Source: JBMOKT01 sp049323895 (GTDB lineage Bacteria; Bacillota; Peptococcia; Peptococcales; BICA1-8). Taken from it: a stretch of DNA of 64,000 bases. Both the position numbers and the translations under genes were made by a program. The DNA lies in the NCBI GenBank assembly GCA_049323895.1, contig JBMOKT010000025.1:1-64000 (forward strand). The letters are read 5' to 3'. Position 1 is the first letter of the stretch. The number at the start of each line of letters is the position of its first letter. Positions 35,775 through 45,379 of the stretch are shown here, piece after piece. The notes under the pieces were generated by a model. The model was not told the DNA's origin. It was given only the letters and a program-made list of their open reading frames with translations, and ran no database searches.

Positions 35775-35822
35775 AATGGAACATATACCGTTTCATTTTG
35801 TTTCATTTTGTTTCATTTTGTT
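35775..35822. promoter_or_regulatory. Upstream activator repeats
   Basis: GTTTCATTTT occurs three times in exact ten-bp steps from 35790. An inverted partner AATGGAAC lies at 35775-35782, seven bases before the first copy. The array is 60-100 bases upstream of the sigma-54 promoter, the usual place for enhancer-binding activator sites, and next to the end of the activator gene. Confidence 0.65.
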
Positions 35823-35838
35823 CATCCTGTTTTAGCCT

Positions 35839-37704
35839 TTATAGTTCAAGTTCTTTCATTCGCCGCCATAGAGTAGTTCTGCTGACCTTTAACAGTTCCG
35901 ATGTCCTTCGCCTATTTCCGCCGGTTTTTTGCAAGACTTCATAGATAGTGTTTCGATCCAATTTATAGTCATAATTTGGCTTACCCTCTAACGGTAAATC
36001 ATTAAGAGCAATATTTAAGTTCAAATTATTAGCAAAAACTAAGCACAGTCTTTGAATGACATTTCGAAGTTCCCTAACGTTACCCGGCCAATTATAATTT
36101 TCCAACAGGTATAGCACATGTTCAAATTGTTGTTGATGTGTTTCATAAATATGTTCCTTGCCTTCCTGTTTTAAAATTGAATGTATTAGCTGGGGCAAAT
36201 CTTCTTTTCTTTCGCGGAGAGGAGGAATAAAGATATTCATTACATTTAGACGATAATAAAGGTCTTGTCTAAAGCTCCCTTTTGTTATCTCCTTGTCCAA
36301 AGGTACATTAGTAGCGGCAATAACACGGATATCTACGGGAATTACTTTATCACTCCCAAGGCGCATAATCTCTTTTTCTTCAAGCACTCTTAATAAGTGG
36401 GACTGAACTTTTACTGAAACAGTACCTATTTCATCAAGAAATACAGTACCCCTATGTCCTAACTCCAAAAGACCGATTTTACCTCCTTTACGCGCACCGG
36501 TAAAAGCTCCCTCCTCATAACCAAACAGTTCACTTACCAAAATTTCTTCTGAAAGAGCGGAACAATTAATAGCTACAAAAGGTCCTGCTTTGCGACTGCT
36601 CCAGTTATGGATACCCTGGGCAAACATTTCCTTACCTGTACCCGTTTCCCCGGTAAGAAGTACGGCAGTATCCTCTATTGCATATATTTTAGCCAGTTCC
36701 CTGGCCTCCGATATAACATCTGAGGAACCTACAATATCATGAATATTTCTTTTCGCAACAAAACCTTTGTTATGAAGGTTTTGCCTGATTTTATGTTCAG
36801 CCTTTGAAATTTCGTCTATATTGTTAAAAGTTGCCACAGCACCCCTAGCCTTTCCTTTCACCATAATAGGCGCACGATTGGTAAGGATAGTTATACCATT
36901 GGGCATTTTCTGAAGCTGGGCCATTTCTGCTTTGGCTTTGTTGAGTACTTCAGGCAACCGAGTATTAGGCAAAATCTCGGTGATGTTCTTTCCTATTGCC
37001 TGGTTTAATGGTATTCCGGTAAGCCTGGCCGCCGCATCATTATATAATGTTACATGGTTATTCTTGTTTATAGAAATAATGCCACTTGGAATAAGATCTA
37101 TAATTAAAGATAACTGCTGATTTCTCTCCTGCTCCCTTTGGATAGACTCCTGGATTTCTACTGCCCTTTGAAGGGCACTGGCTAAACTGTTCTTAGAGTA
37201 AATAAATACCGCACTCAAACCTGTTTCCTCCGCCATATCACAAACTACACTAGAACCAATTACACATCCACAACCTGCCTTTTTTAATTTCGTTAATATT
37301 GACCCGAGGTTTTCCCGTTTATTATAAGATATATAATTTACTTTTCTTCTAAACAACTTCGCATAAGAAACATCCCACGGCAGGTAGTTTTTATAACTTA
37401 TTACAGCAACGTAGTTACTTCTAGCGCCTGCTTTTTTCAATGCCTCAAGTAAGTCAAGGCCCGATACTTCAATTGGTATTATAGGAACTGACGGAAAGCT
37501 TTCTTTCAATAAAATATAATTGCTGCTTCCTGATACAATAACGTCAACTAAATTATTGGCTATTTGCTCTTTTACTATTTCATAAATTGCTTCGTTTGTT
37601 TCATTATAAACCTGAAACCTTGTCAATAGGTTTTTGTTTATAACTTTGCTTATCTGGTCGGTCAGACGTTGATAACTTGCCAGTAAAATTCTCTTTTCTT
37701 CCAC
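35839..37704 (-). CDS. Sigma-54-dependent activator with PrpR N-terminal domain
   Basis: A 621-residue enhancer-binding protein. Residues 1-185 form a PrpR_N-type sensor domain (LLASYQRLTDQISKVI), followed by a PAS domain (about 195-300). The AAA+ domain has Walker A GETGTGKE and the sigma-54 contact loop GAFTGA. A Fis-type helix-turn-helix ends the protein (NRRRTSELLKVSRTTLWRRM). PrpR senses 2-methylcitrate in propionate catabolism; here the ligand is probably an acid or CoA-pathway intermediate of the adjacent operon. The GTG at 37704 has GGGGGG six bases upstream, better than the ATG at 37722. Confidence 0.9.
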   Translation of the reverse strand: MEEKRILLASYQRLTDQISKVINKNLLTRFQVYNETNEAIYEIVKEQIANNLVDVIVSGSSNYILLKESFPSVPIIPIEVSGLDLLEALKKAGARSNYVAVISYKNYLPWDVSYAKLFRRKVNYISYNKRENLGSILTKLKKAGCGCVIGSSVVCDMAEETGLSAVFIYSKNSLASALQRAVEIQESIQREQERNQQLSLIIDLIPSGIISINKNNHVTLYNDAAARLTGIPLNQAIGKNITEILPNTRLPEVLNKAKAEMAQLQKMPNGITILTNRAPIMVKGKARGAVATFNNIDEISKAEHKIRQNLHNKGFVAKRNIHDIVGSSDVISEARELAKIYAIEDTAVLLTGETGTGKEMFAQGIHNWSSRKAGPFVAINCSALSEEILVSELFGYEEGAFTGARKGGKIGLLELGHRGTVFLDEIGTVSVKVQSHLLRVLEEKEIMRLGSDKVIPVDIRVIAATNVPLDKEITKGSFRQDLYYRLNVMNIFIPPLRERKEDLPQLIHSILKQEGKEHIYETHQQQFEHVLYLLENYNWPGNVRELRNVIQRLCLVFANNLNLNIALNDLPLEGKPNYDYKLDRNTIYEVLQKTGGNRRRTSELLKVSRTTLWRRMKELEL

Positions 37705-37893
37705 CTCAATCCCCCCGTCCATTTAACCGCAAAGATACAATAAGAAACTTATTTTTATCATAATAAAATTTCTTCAAAGTCTGCTAAAAACCTTTAATTA
37801 CAATCGCAAGCAAGTACACGGAAGCACCAAATTCCACATTTGAAAGGAACAAAATTGGGGTCTACCATGGTAATTGACTTTCTGCGCAGCCTG

Positions 37894-39690
37894 TTAATCC
37901 CGTTCATTATCATCTTTTATAATCTGAACTATTTCAATAAGCTGGGCAAGGCTTTCCTGATTCTCGGCAAACTGCCGTACATCACCGCCAACAATCCTCT
38001 CTGCGTCAGCCCGAGTATAGGTGAATTTAAAAGGAGTCGAGGAAAGCAACTTATTATTCCAATAGCCCCTATGTGTTATTTCCTCAGCATTATCGATCAA
38101 AGCAAGAAGCAGGACTGAGTTTCTTAAAAACTGCTCCTCGCTTATTTGGACAGAATCATCCTCCAGGTTATAATTGATAGTCACGCCATAGGGGGCGTTA
38201 AATGTGGATAACTCAACCGAATCACGTTTGACTCCCTTAAGCAAGGGCAGAGTATCGATAAGTGCAATAACCCTGGAATTATCACCAATATATTGAGTTT
38301 TATTTTTTAGCAAAGTATCAACTTTAAACACAGCCTTACCATCTTTGCCGGCAAAAACCTCTTCGAGCCGTTTTAGGATATCCTTCTGATTAATAAGATT
38401 AAACCTAAAACTTGGTTTTACGTTGTTGTCAACCCACACCGGAGCTGCATGAACGGTATAACGATACTCCGAAATGCTGTCGTTTATATCATCATAATAT
38501 GAAATCGAATAACGGCTGTCAGACCTTCCACCGCGGGCTTTACTTATCTCTTTTTTGGCTATGCGCATATCCTCCACAATTGCCGTCACCTGTGCTATTT
38601 CATTTGCATCGGTCAGAATATATTCCTCACCGCTGATATGATCACCAATGTGCACCTTTGCCGGTGCTCTCAGGCTGTTTTTACCTAAAAAGGTTTCCGG
38701 ATGCTCATAAATACTAAATCCTTTTATAGGATTTGAAATTAGTACAACCGCCAAGATAACTACCGCAATTGTGGAAGTGATAATAACCCATAACGTCGGC
38801 TGTTTATGATTTAAGATGTTTTTTATTCTTGCTTTCACATTGTCTTCTCCAAAAGCCAAGGGGCTTGGAGAAGGTGTTTTCTTAGGCGTTGCTAGGGCAA
38901 GCAGAGAGCTGCTGTAGCCGGCAACCTCTTCGCTGCTCCTCCTTTGCATAACCCGTTCATCGCAAGACATTTCCATATCCTTGGTCATAAGGGAAAAGCA
39001 CAGCCACATGAGAGGATTAAACCAATGAAACACAAGGGCGAGATAAGCTACAGGTTTTATCAGATAATCAAATCGCTTAATATGGGTTTGTTCATGGCAC
39101 AGTATATATTCCCGCTCCTGCCCTGCCAGGCTTAGAGGCAGATAGATTTTAGGTTTCATAAACCCGCAGACAAAGGGGCTATGGATAAGGTCAGTTTCAT
39201 ATATATTGTCCGAAACAAGGGTAGCCATACTGATTTTATTTTTCAGATGCAGATAGGAGATTACAACGTATATAAGTAAAACGGCAACACCTATAAGCCA
39301 GATAACTGTACCGAGTGTAATCCAGACTTGCAGAGGGTTTACGCTTGTCAAGGGAGTCGCAGCCGGCAACGAGGCATTAATAGCGGCGTTCACGCTGTCC
39401 ACCCCTGTATCCACTGTCGGTGCCGCCATAGTGCCGATATCCTGCGGTATGTACTGCTGCATTAAGGACTTATCGGTTTGTAAAGGATGAATCAGCCCTA
39501 ACAGACTAAACGCCGAAGAAAAGCTGAAAGGGTAAATAAGCCTAAAAAGCACAATACTCCAAAGGGCATAGGAAAACACCTTGGGCGCCTTTTTCAGCAG
39601 CAAACGGGCAATAATAACAGCAATAGCTGCATAGCTTGCCGTAATGCTCATGTTAAGTATAGTGAGAAAAGCATCTTCAAGAAAGGTCAT
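37894..39690 (-). CDS. BlaR1-family M56 peptidase, signal transducer
   Basis: A 598-residue membrane protein with several N-terminal helices and the zinc peptidase motif in ILCHEQTHIKRFDYLI (HExxH). A further helix near residue 300 is followed by an extracellular C-terminal region of about 270 residues. That region does not show the SxxK penicillin-sensor motif of true BlaR1, so it probably senses another envelope signal. Such proteins cleave or inactivate the BlaI-type repressor encoded upstream. The start overlaps the blaI-like stop by four bases. Confidence 0.85.
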   Translation of the reverse strand: MTFLEDAFLTILNMSITASYAAIAVIIARLLLKKAPKVFSYALWSIVLFRLIYPFSFSSAFSLLGLIHPLQTDKSLMQQYIPQDIGTMAAPTVDTGVDSVNAAINASLPAATPLTSVNPLQVWITLGTVIWLIGVAVLLIYVVISYLHLKNKISMATLVSDNIYETDLIHSPFVCGFMKPKIYLPLSLAGQEREYILCHEQTHIKRFDYLIKPVAYLALVFHWFNPLMWLCFSLMTKDMEMSCDERVMQRRSSEEVAGYSSSLLALATPKKTPSPSPLAFGEDNVKARIKNILNHKQPTLWVIITSTIAVVILAVVLISNPIKGFSIYEHPETFLGKNSLRAPAKVHIGDHISGEEYILTDANEIAQVTAIVEDMRIAKKEISKARGGRSDSRYSISYYDDINDSISEYRYTVHAAPVWVDNNVKPSFRFNLINQKDILKRLEEVFAGKDGKAVFKVDTLLKNKTQYIGDNSRVIALIDTLPLLKGVKRDSVELSTFNAPYGVTINYNLEDDSVQISEEQFLRNSVLLLALIDNAEEITHRGYWNNKLLSSTPFKFTYTRADAERIVGGDVRQFAENQESLAQLIEIVQIIKDDNERD

Positions 39691-40055
39691 ATTTTGCCCT
39701 CCTTATGGCGATCTATCAGCCTTTTCATTTCCTCGGCTTCATCTTCGGACAGGATTTTGTCGTTTAGAAATGCTGCAATAAATTTAGGCAGCGAGCCTTC
39801 AAACGCTTTTTCAACGACAACCTCGCTTTCATATTCTTGAACCTGCTTACGTTTAACAATAGAAGAAACGGTAGAATTCTCATTCCGGAGTATTCCTCGG
39901 TCGCTCAGTTTGCGAAGCACGGTGTATGTAGTGGTTCTTTTCCATCCCAGCTTTTCCTGACACAGTTCAGTAAGCCTTCGGGTCGTCAACGGTTCTTCAT
40001 CCCACAAAATACACATAAATTTAAACTCTGCATCAAACAGCTTGTATTGTTCCAT
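39687..40055 (-). CDS. BlaI/MecI/CopY-family repressor
   Basis: A 122-residue winged-helix repressor. It opens with EFKFMCILWDEEPLTTRRLT and has KRTTTYTVLRKLSDRGIL as the recognition region, typical of BlaI/MecI. The C-terminal half is the dimerisation helix set. It should bind the palindromic operators directly upstream and repress its own operon with the M56 peptidase. No beta-lactamase or other target gene is in the window, so the regulated function is open. Confidence 0.9.
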   Translation of the reverse strand: MEQYKLFDAEFKFMCILWDEEPLTTRRLTELCQEKLGWKRTTTYTVLRKLSDRGILRNENSTVSSIVKRKQVQEYESEVVVEKAFEGSLPKFIAAFLNDKILSEDEAEEMKRLIDRHKEGKI

Positions 40056-40072
40056 AATTCAATGCCTCCTTA

Positions 40073-40119
40073 GAGTGTCTATCCCAATAGACAATATTAG
40101 TCTATCGGAATAGACACTC
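40073..40119. promoter_or_regulatory. Paired BlaI-type operators
   Basis: Two half-palindromic sites, GTGTCTATcccaATAGACA and GTCTATcggaATAGACAC, lie in tandem, and together form a larger palindrome GAGTGTCTAT...ATAGACACTC. They are 20-60 bases before the repressor start. Confidence 0.8.
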
Positions 40120-40229
40120 TTTGTCAATAGAAAAGGACAGCCAGCACACTGCCCTTTTGAAGGGATAATAAATCAAATTTATCATAATATTAAATCCAGC
40201 CCATTATCCTTAAAAAAATTTGTTTCATT

Positions 40230-41606
40230 CTAAAAATCTCTGACTATACTAAATTCACCTTCATCACAAATGAATTTACTCTTGTTTCCATTATTAACTG
40301 TTAACAATATTACCTTTGAACCCCAAAGTGTATTTAAATATTTCAGAGTTTCTTGGGCGTAACCCATTTCTAACTCTCGCTCGTCATATTCATGTTCTAA
40401 AAGCAAAACCCTGTCTTTCCCAATAACTTCGACTACTTTAATCAAAGGCATGCTACCCATCCCTATGTTATCTGCCAAGTTCTTACGAATTTCTTTCCAG
40501 CCTTCTTCATCAGCAACCTCATCAATAATATACTCATCAGTCTTTTTCTGATATTGAAAAAGATGCATTTCTGTACAAAGTTCTTTAGTAAGATATTTCA
40601 AGATAAAGGAATAATCCCGCTCAATAGTTCGTACTTCAAATATTTTGTTTATGCCTTGCGTTTTTTCTAAATACTCAAAAATTTTGAATCCGATATAATA
40701 AGGATTTATATTTCCAAGGGTGGGTCTAATTACCTCATTATGTCTATTAATGAACTCCAGATATAATTCCTGGGATAATCCGAGTTTGCTTAATATCCGA
40801 TAGTGCCAGAAACTAGCCCATCCCTCATTCATTATTTTTGTTTCAATCTGAGGTATAAAATACCTGGTCTCTTGAACTACTATACATAACAGGTCCTTTT
40901 CCCAATCTTCTAACTGGCTGTGTTCAATCAGAAATGCCATCAAATCCTCCTCGGGCTCTAAAGGAATTTTATTTAAATTTGGGTAGGGAATATCACTTTT
41001 GGGGTCTAATAAGGTTCTTTTTTCTATTTCGTCATAATATTTTCCCAAAAGCCGCTTTTTTTGGTCCTCCCTTGAGATTTTTTTAGGATTAATTGTCCGG
41101 GCTGTTTGGTACCGCAAAGCATGGGCAGTATTAATAATCCGCTCTACCTTATGATATCCGATGCTTGGGTCAGAAATATAGCTTCTAACTCTATCGGAAT
41201 TGTTTTTGAAGGTTTGAATAGTATTAGCTGCAGAAGTTCCTTCTTTAAATAGCCTATTGTTTTTAAAAAAGTCATTATGTCCATAGACATGTGCCATGGT
41301 CAAAATTTGCAACAACAGAGTATTCTCCCGAATTAAATAAGCAATACAGGGATCTGAGTTAATAACCATCTCATAGGGCAGACCCCTTAAATTGTATTTA
41401 TAAAAAGTTTTGTTTTTTTCATATGCCTTGCCAAAACTCCAGTGAGGGTAATGGGACGGCATGCCGATATAGGACATATAGCACAGCATATCCTCATAGC
41501 TGCATATTTCAAACTCCTGAGGATAACAATCCAGCCCTTCCAACTTTACAATCTCTCTTATCTTCTCATCCCAATTTTCCAATTGTTTCATGGTATATTC
41601 CATCAT
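40230..41606 (-). CDS. spoVR: SpoVR-family protein
   Basis: A 458-residue SpoVR-family protein. The block SHYPHWSFGKAYEKNK and the histidine-rich segment MAHVYGHNDFFKNN are characteristic, as is EVRTIERDYSFILKYLT. In Bacillus SpoVR affects spore cortex formation; in many bacteria the family travels with PrkA and YeaH/YhbH. The start overlaps the yhbH stop by four bases. Biochemical function is unknown. Length is normal. Confidence 0.92.
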   Translation of the reverse strand: MMEYTMKQLENWDEKIREIVKLEGLDCYPQEFEICSYEDMLCYMSYIGMPSHYPHWSFGKAYEKNKTFYKYNLRGLPYEMVINSDPCIAYLIRENTLLLQILTMAHVYGHNDFFKNNRLFKEGTSAANTIQTFKNNSDRVRSYISDPSIGYHKVERIINTAHALRYQTARTINPKKISREDQKKRLLGKYYDEIEKRTLLDPKSDIPYPNLNKIPLEPEEDLMAFLIEHSQLEDWEKDLLCIVVQETRYFIPQIETKIMNEGWASFWHYRILSKLGLSQELYLEFINRHNEVIRPTLGNINPYYIGFKIFEYLEKTQGINKIFEVRTIERDYSFILKYLTKELCTEMHLFQYQKKTDEYIIDEVADEEGWKEIRKNLADNIGMGSMPLIKVVEVIGKDRVLLLEHEYDERELEMGYAQETLKYLNTLWGSKVILLTVNNGNKSKFICDEGEFSIVRDF

Positions 41607-42793
41607 GAATCCTGGTTATTCCCATCAAACTCTTTGTCTTTTGTTAAAAGGTGTTTAAGAGCCGGAATAACATCCTCCTTTCTGTAAATATTAACAATTA
41701 AGAAATTAGGATATTTAACTTTACCTTCAAATTGTGATTTTATTGAACTAAAAAATCCCCTCATTATCTGACCGTAACCAAAAAGGTTACAAGTCTCACA
41801 TAATTTATTGGCCATTGCAACGGCCTTTTCGTTATCTTCATCCCAGTTATCACCGTCACTGCAGTGAAAGGTGTAAATATTCCATATTTCCGGGTTATAT
41901 CTTTTTTCGATTATCTCTAAAGCCTTTGCATACCCACTGCTTATATAGGTTCCTCCCGATTCACCCTTATGGAAGAATTCATTTTCATTGACTTCTTTAG
42001 CTGTAGTAGAATGGGAGATAAATACAATTTGCACATTGACATATTTAAGTTTTACGTATTGATAAAGCAGGAAGTAAAAGCTTCTTGCTAAATATTTCTT
42101 GGTAAGATCCATAGACCCTGAGGTATCCATAATGCAGATTACCACTGCATTGCTCTCTTTCTTCACTTCTTCTCGTATTCGATGATATCTTAAATCATCT
42201 TCTTTAAAGGGAAATCTTTCTTGTTCCTCTTGTGCATTACTTTCAGGAAGTTCTTTTATTGCTCTTTCCGTCGCTTTTTTTCTTTTGATTTTTTCTACTG
42301 CAGTTTGCTTTTTGGCCAACCGTGGTTTAATACCTTTACGCTGATATCCCAGTTTTTTAAAGTTTCTTTCAGTTTCAATGTCATTGAGTTTCTTTCTGTC
42401 CATAAAGGGCAGATTTAAGTCATCAAACAAATAATTAATTAAATCTTCAATAGTGACCTCTGTTTCATAGATATCTTCCCCTTCTTCGTTTCCCGCTTTA
42501 TTTTGACCCTGCCCCTTTGCTATCTGTTCCTTGCCAATAACGTCTCCCCTTTTTTCATTGCCGTCACCGGACCCAAAACCCGGTTTGTTTTTGCCATAAA
42601 TAAATTGATATTCTTTAATTCCCTTGATAGGAATCTTTACTTTCTTATCCTTGCTCTGACCAATAATGCTTTCCTCAGCAATAATATCTGTTATGTTTTT
42701 TTTAATAGCTTCCTCTACTAGTTCCTTATGCCTGCGACGGTCTTCAGCTGCTCGATCTCTCCCGCTGCTGTCAAATTCTCTAAAAATGGTCAC
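41603..42793 (-). CDS. yhbH: YhbH/DUF444-family protein
   Basis: A 396-residue DUF444 protein (YeaH in Escherichia coli, YhbH in Bacillus). It starts VTIFREFDSSGRDRAAEDRR and contains a von Willebrand A-like MIDAS motif, CIMDTSGSMDLTKKY, near residue 200. The second half holds GGTYISSGYAKALEIIE. It works with PrkA and SpoVR in stationary phase and sporulation. The GTG at 42793 is preferred because GGGGGTGA lies just upstream and the family normally begins there; an in-frame start at 42820 would add nine residues. Confidence 0.9.
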   Translation of the reverse strand: MTIFREFDSSGRDRAAEDRRRHKELVEEAIKKNITDIIAEESIIGQSKDKKVKIPIKGIKEYQFIYGKNKPGFGSGDGNEKRGDVIGKEQIAKGQGQNKAGNEEGEDIYETEVTIEDLINYLFDDLNLPFMDRKKLNDIETERNFKKLGYQRKGIKPRLAKKQTAVEKIKRKKATERAIKELPESNAQEEQERFPFKEDDLRYHRIREEVKKESNAVVICIMDTSGSMDLTKKYLARSFYFLLYQYVKLKYVNVQIVFISHSTTAKEVNENEFFHKGESGGTYISSGYAKALEIIEKRYNPEIWNIYTFHCSDGDNWDEDNEKAVAMANKLCETCNLFGYGQIMRGFFSSIKSQFEGKVKYPNFLIVNIYRKEDVIPALKHLLTKDKEFDGNNQDS

Positions 42794-42826
42794 CTGATTC
42801 ACCCCCAAAGTGACTGTCAAGAGTTC

Positions 42827-44749
42827 TTAATCTCGCCATAAATTATTAGCAGCATATCGGAGTATCACATTACAACAGTGGTCACAATAGCCATTTTCCT
42901 TCATAACTTCCACCATTGCATTATATTTTTCATTCTGCTCCTTATCCCTTACCTTGGTGCGGGTAATAACCCTGCTCAGTTCTTTTACAGAAGTAGTTAA
43001 TTTCTTCTCAATAGCTTCTTTTAATGGTCCATAGGAGGCGTAGTCAATCTTACTCCCGTTTCTTATGAGATAAAACATATATGAGGTAACATCGTGTCTA
43101 AAACCACGGGCGGAACTTTCTGTAATACCTATCTGCTCTTCAATAGACCTCAAAAACTTTTCATCTGGCTCTAACTCTTCTCCGGTATTTTCATCTTTAA
43201 TTTTCGTTTTATTAACAAAAGCTTCGGCATGGTCCAGGTAATTATTAAACAAGTCTTCTGCTTGTTCCTTATATCCATGGATAAAAGCCTTGGTAACTTC
43301 TTTTTCCAGTATCTTATGGTATTCCTTTTTAAGGGTATCCTGTAAAAATCCTAAATACCGTTTCTTTTCATCATCACTCATGGATAACTCCTTAACACTT
43401 TTAATTAGCGTCTCCAAAATTGCAATAGGATTGATACAGTTTTGTTCAGCCTCTGACATTGCGGTATCTAACGCTTTCATTATAAATCTAGTTGATATTC
43501 CCTTCATACCTTCACGGTTTGCTTCCTCTTTCAACTCAACAATATCTATTTTTTTAGTACTTCCCTTTTCGATAATTTCTTCGCCATTATATATTTTAAG
43601 CTTTGTTAGTGGGTCAACTTTGTTAGAAGGGGCCAATCTTGTAAGAATTGCAAACATTGAGGCAGCTTCTATGGTGTGCGGGGCAATGTGGGTAGTGAAT
43701 TTACTTTTCTTCAATACTTTATTATAAATCTTTACTTCCTCATCTAGTTCTAAGCAGTATGGGATCTCTATCTTAACAATTCTGTCTAATATGGCCTCAT
43801 TGGTATGATCAGCTTTAAATTTATTCCATTCCGCCTCATTAGAGTGGGCTAAGATTATGCCGTCAAAATAAATCATGGAGCCCTTGCCGGGTGAAGGTAT
43901 GCTTTTTTCCTGTGTGGCAGTTATCATTGTATGTAGATACTCAACTTCGTTCTTAAAGACCTCAATAAATTCCACAATGCCTCTGTTTCCAACATTAAAG
44001 GCACCATTTAAGGACATCACCCGCGGGTCATCCTCAGGATATAAATCTAATTTTGATATATCAACAGAACCAATCAATACAGAAGTATCCTGGTTATTTG
44101 GATCAACAGGAGGCACAACCCCAATACCCTTTCTAGAACGTATACTGAAGTCCACCAATTCCACAGGAAACTTCTCAAATTCATAATTATATTCGTTCTT
44201 CAGCCGATAACGGCAAACAGGGCAGAGATCACCTTCTATTCTGACATTGAGCACCTCTTCAAATTGAGGACGCAAATGTTTAGGAATCAAGTGCAGCGGT
44301 TCTTCCCGCATGGGACAATCTTTGATGGCATAGATTGGCCGGCTTCGCTCTAAGGCACTCTTTAAAGCTTCCATTATTGATGATTTTCCTGCACCTACCG
44401 GTCCAACTAAATATAAAACTTGTCGAGATTCCTCTCCATCCATTGCTGCAGCTTTAAAATATTGAACTATTTTCATTAGGGTCTTATCTATTCCAAAGAA
44501 ACTATCCTTAAAAAAATTATATTTTCTAATTACATCATTGCCATAAATTCTTCTTAGCCTAGGATCCTCATTAGTGTTAATACTCTCTGAACCCTGATTT
44601 GTGATGACTTCGTACATTCTCTGATGAGCTAACATATTAAGAGATGGGTCTTTCTTAATTATTTCAAGATAATCAAGCAGCGTGCCACTAAAATTACTTT
44701 GTTTTCTATCTTCTCTGGACTTTTGAATCAGTTCCGAAAAATCTGCCAC
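42827..44749 (-). CDS. prkA: PrkA serine protein kinase / AAA+ protein
   Basis: A 640-residue PrkA. The N-terminal AAA+ module has Walker A GPVGAGKSS. The conserved zinc-like CPVCRYRL segment and IYFDGIILAHSNEAEWNKF follow. In Bacillus PrkA helps sporulation; kinase and Lon-like protease activities have been reported. The start is GTG at 44749, preceded by GGGGGC. It is first in the prkA-yhbH-spoVR operon, 33 bases before yhbH. The 630 bases upstream hold promoter sequence and repeats. Confidence 0.93.
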   Translation of the reverse strand: MADFSELIQKSREDRKQSNFSGTLLDYLEIIKKDPSLNMLAHQRMYEVITNQGSESINTNEDPRLRRIYGNDVIRKYNFFKDSFFGIDKTLMKIVQYFKAAAMDGEESRQVLYLVGPVGAGKSSIMEALKSALERSRPIYAIKDCPMREEPLHLIPKHLRPQFEEVLNVRIEGDLCPVCRYRLKNEYNYEFEKFPVELVDFSIRSRKGIGVVPPVDPNNQDTSVLIGSVDISKLDLYPEDDPRVMSLNGAFNVGNRGIVEFIEVFKNEVEYLHTMITATQEKSIPSPGKGSMIYFDGIILAHSNEAEWNKFKADHTNEAILDRIVKIEIPYCLELDEEVKIYNKVLKKSKFTTHIAPHTIEAASMFAILTRLAPSNKVDPLTKLKIYNGEEIIEKGSTKKIDIVELKEEANREGMKGISTRFIMKALDTAMSEAEQNCINPIAILETLIKSVKELSMSDDEKKRYLGFLQDTLKKEYHKILEKEVTKAFIHGYKEQAEDLFNNYLDHAEAFVNKTKIKDENTGEELEPDEKFLRSIEEQIGITESSARGFRHDVTSYMFYLIRNGSKIDYASYGPLKEAIEKKLTTSVKELSRVITRTKVRDKEQNEKYNAMVEVMKENGYCDHCCNVILRYAANNLWRD

Positions 44750-44890
44750 TTTTGAAACGCCCCCTTTATAATGAAGAATTTAAAGCTTTTTGTAATATCT
44801 ATCTTATTCAAGTAATGACAGTAAATTAACCTAAATTGCAAATCAATGAGTTTTTAAAATTATTTTATTAACAAAAATTTTTATTAATAT

Positions 44891-44930
44891 TTTAAAAATA
44901 AAAGTGCCTACCACATTAAGGTTTAGGCAC
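44891..44930 (-). terminator. Intrinsic terminator
   Basis: On the minus strand GTGCCTA/TAGGCAC forms a seven-bp stem followed by CTTTTATTTTT. It ends leftward transcription before the prkA promoter. Confidence 0.75.
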
Positions 44931-44955
44931 ATTTAACTTATTTTCATAATTTGGA

Positions 44956-44986
44956 GGGACAGGGACAGGTTTACTGTCCCTGTCCC
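44956..44986. repeat. REP-type palindrome
   Basis: GGGACAGGGACAG and CTGTCCCTGTCCC are perfect 13-bp arms with a five-base loop. Such GGGACAG palindromes are spread by Y1 (RAYT) transposases in many Firmicutes. A related half-element (GGGGACAGTTT) lies at 45796. Confidence 0.7.
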
Positions 44987-45122
44987 TTCTTAAAAAACCG
45001 GTCAAGGCAATTCCTACGCAACCGGCACTTCCATACACATCCGTAACTGCTGTATAGGACCCTTATAAATTATGAGCTCAACTCGGTCTGTTGAACATTT
45101 AAGCCTTTGGGCTCTCATTAGT

Positions 45123-45153
45123 AAAGGATTCGTAAGGGCGATCAAAACTTTTT
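45123..45153. repeat. Dispersed short repeat, copy 2
   Basis: AAAGGATTCGTAAGGGCGAT followed by CAAAACTTTTT matches the stretch at 5378-5406 with only small changes. Both copies are intergenic. Confidence 0.5.
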
Positions 45154-45379
45154 ACATATGCATTATTTTCTTTAAGCTGTTGATTCCAGAAAAAGTTAAT
45201 TAGTCCAATCTTGGAAAGTATCTTAATTAGAATTTCTACACCCTTCCCCAATCTAATTGGCTTGGCCAGTTGGCTTATATTTAAATGTCAATTTCCAATC
45301 ATATGAAATACTACAACACCTTGCAAAGCCCAAAATTTCTTCGAGGATTGTACGCTTCTATTTTAAAACCAGCAATATA

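Larger units (their letters stand above)
44750..45379. other. Intergenic stretch upstream of prkA
   Basis: This 630-base gap contains an AT-rich prkA promoter region, a minus-strand terminator, a REP-type palindrome and a copy of a dispersed repeat, each listed separately. I see no further gene. Confidence 0.5.

Noticed and set aside
37829..37846. An 18-base match, AAATTCCACATTTGAAAG, also at 56541-56558
   Set aside because: At 56541 it is coding sequence for the CydC C-terminus. One short AT-rich match in 64 kb can arise by chance, and the flanks do not match.
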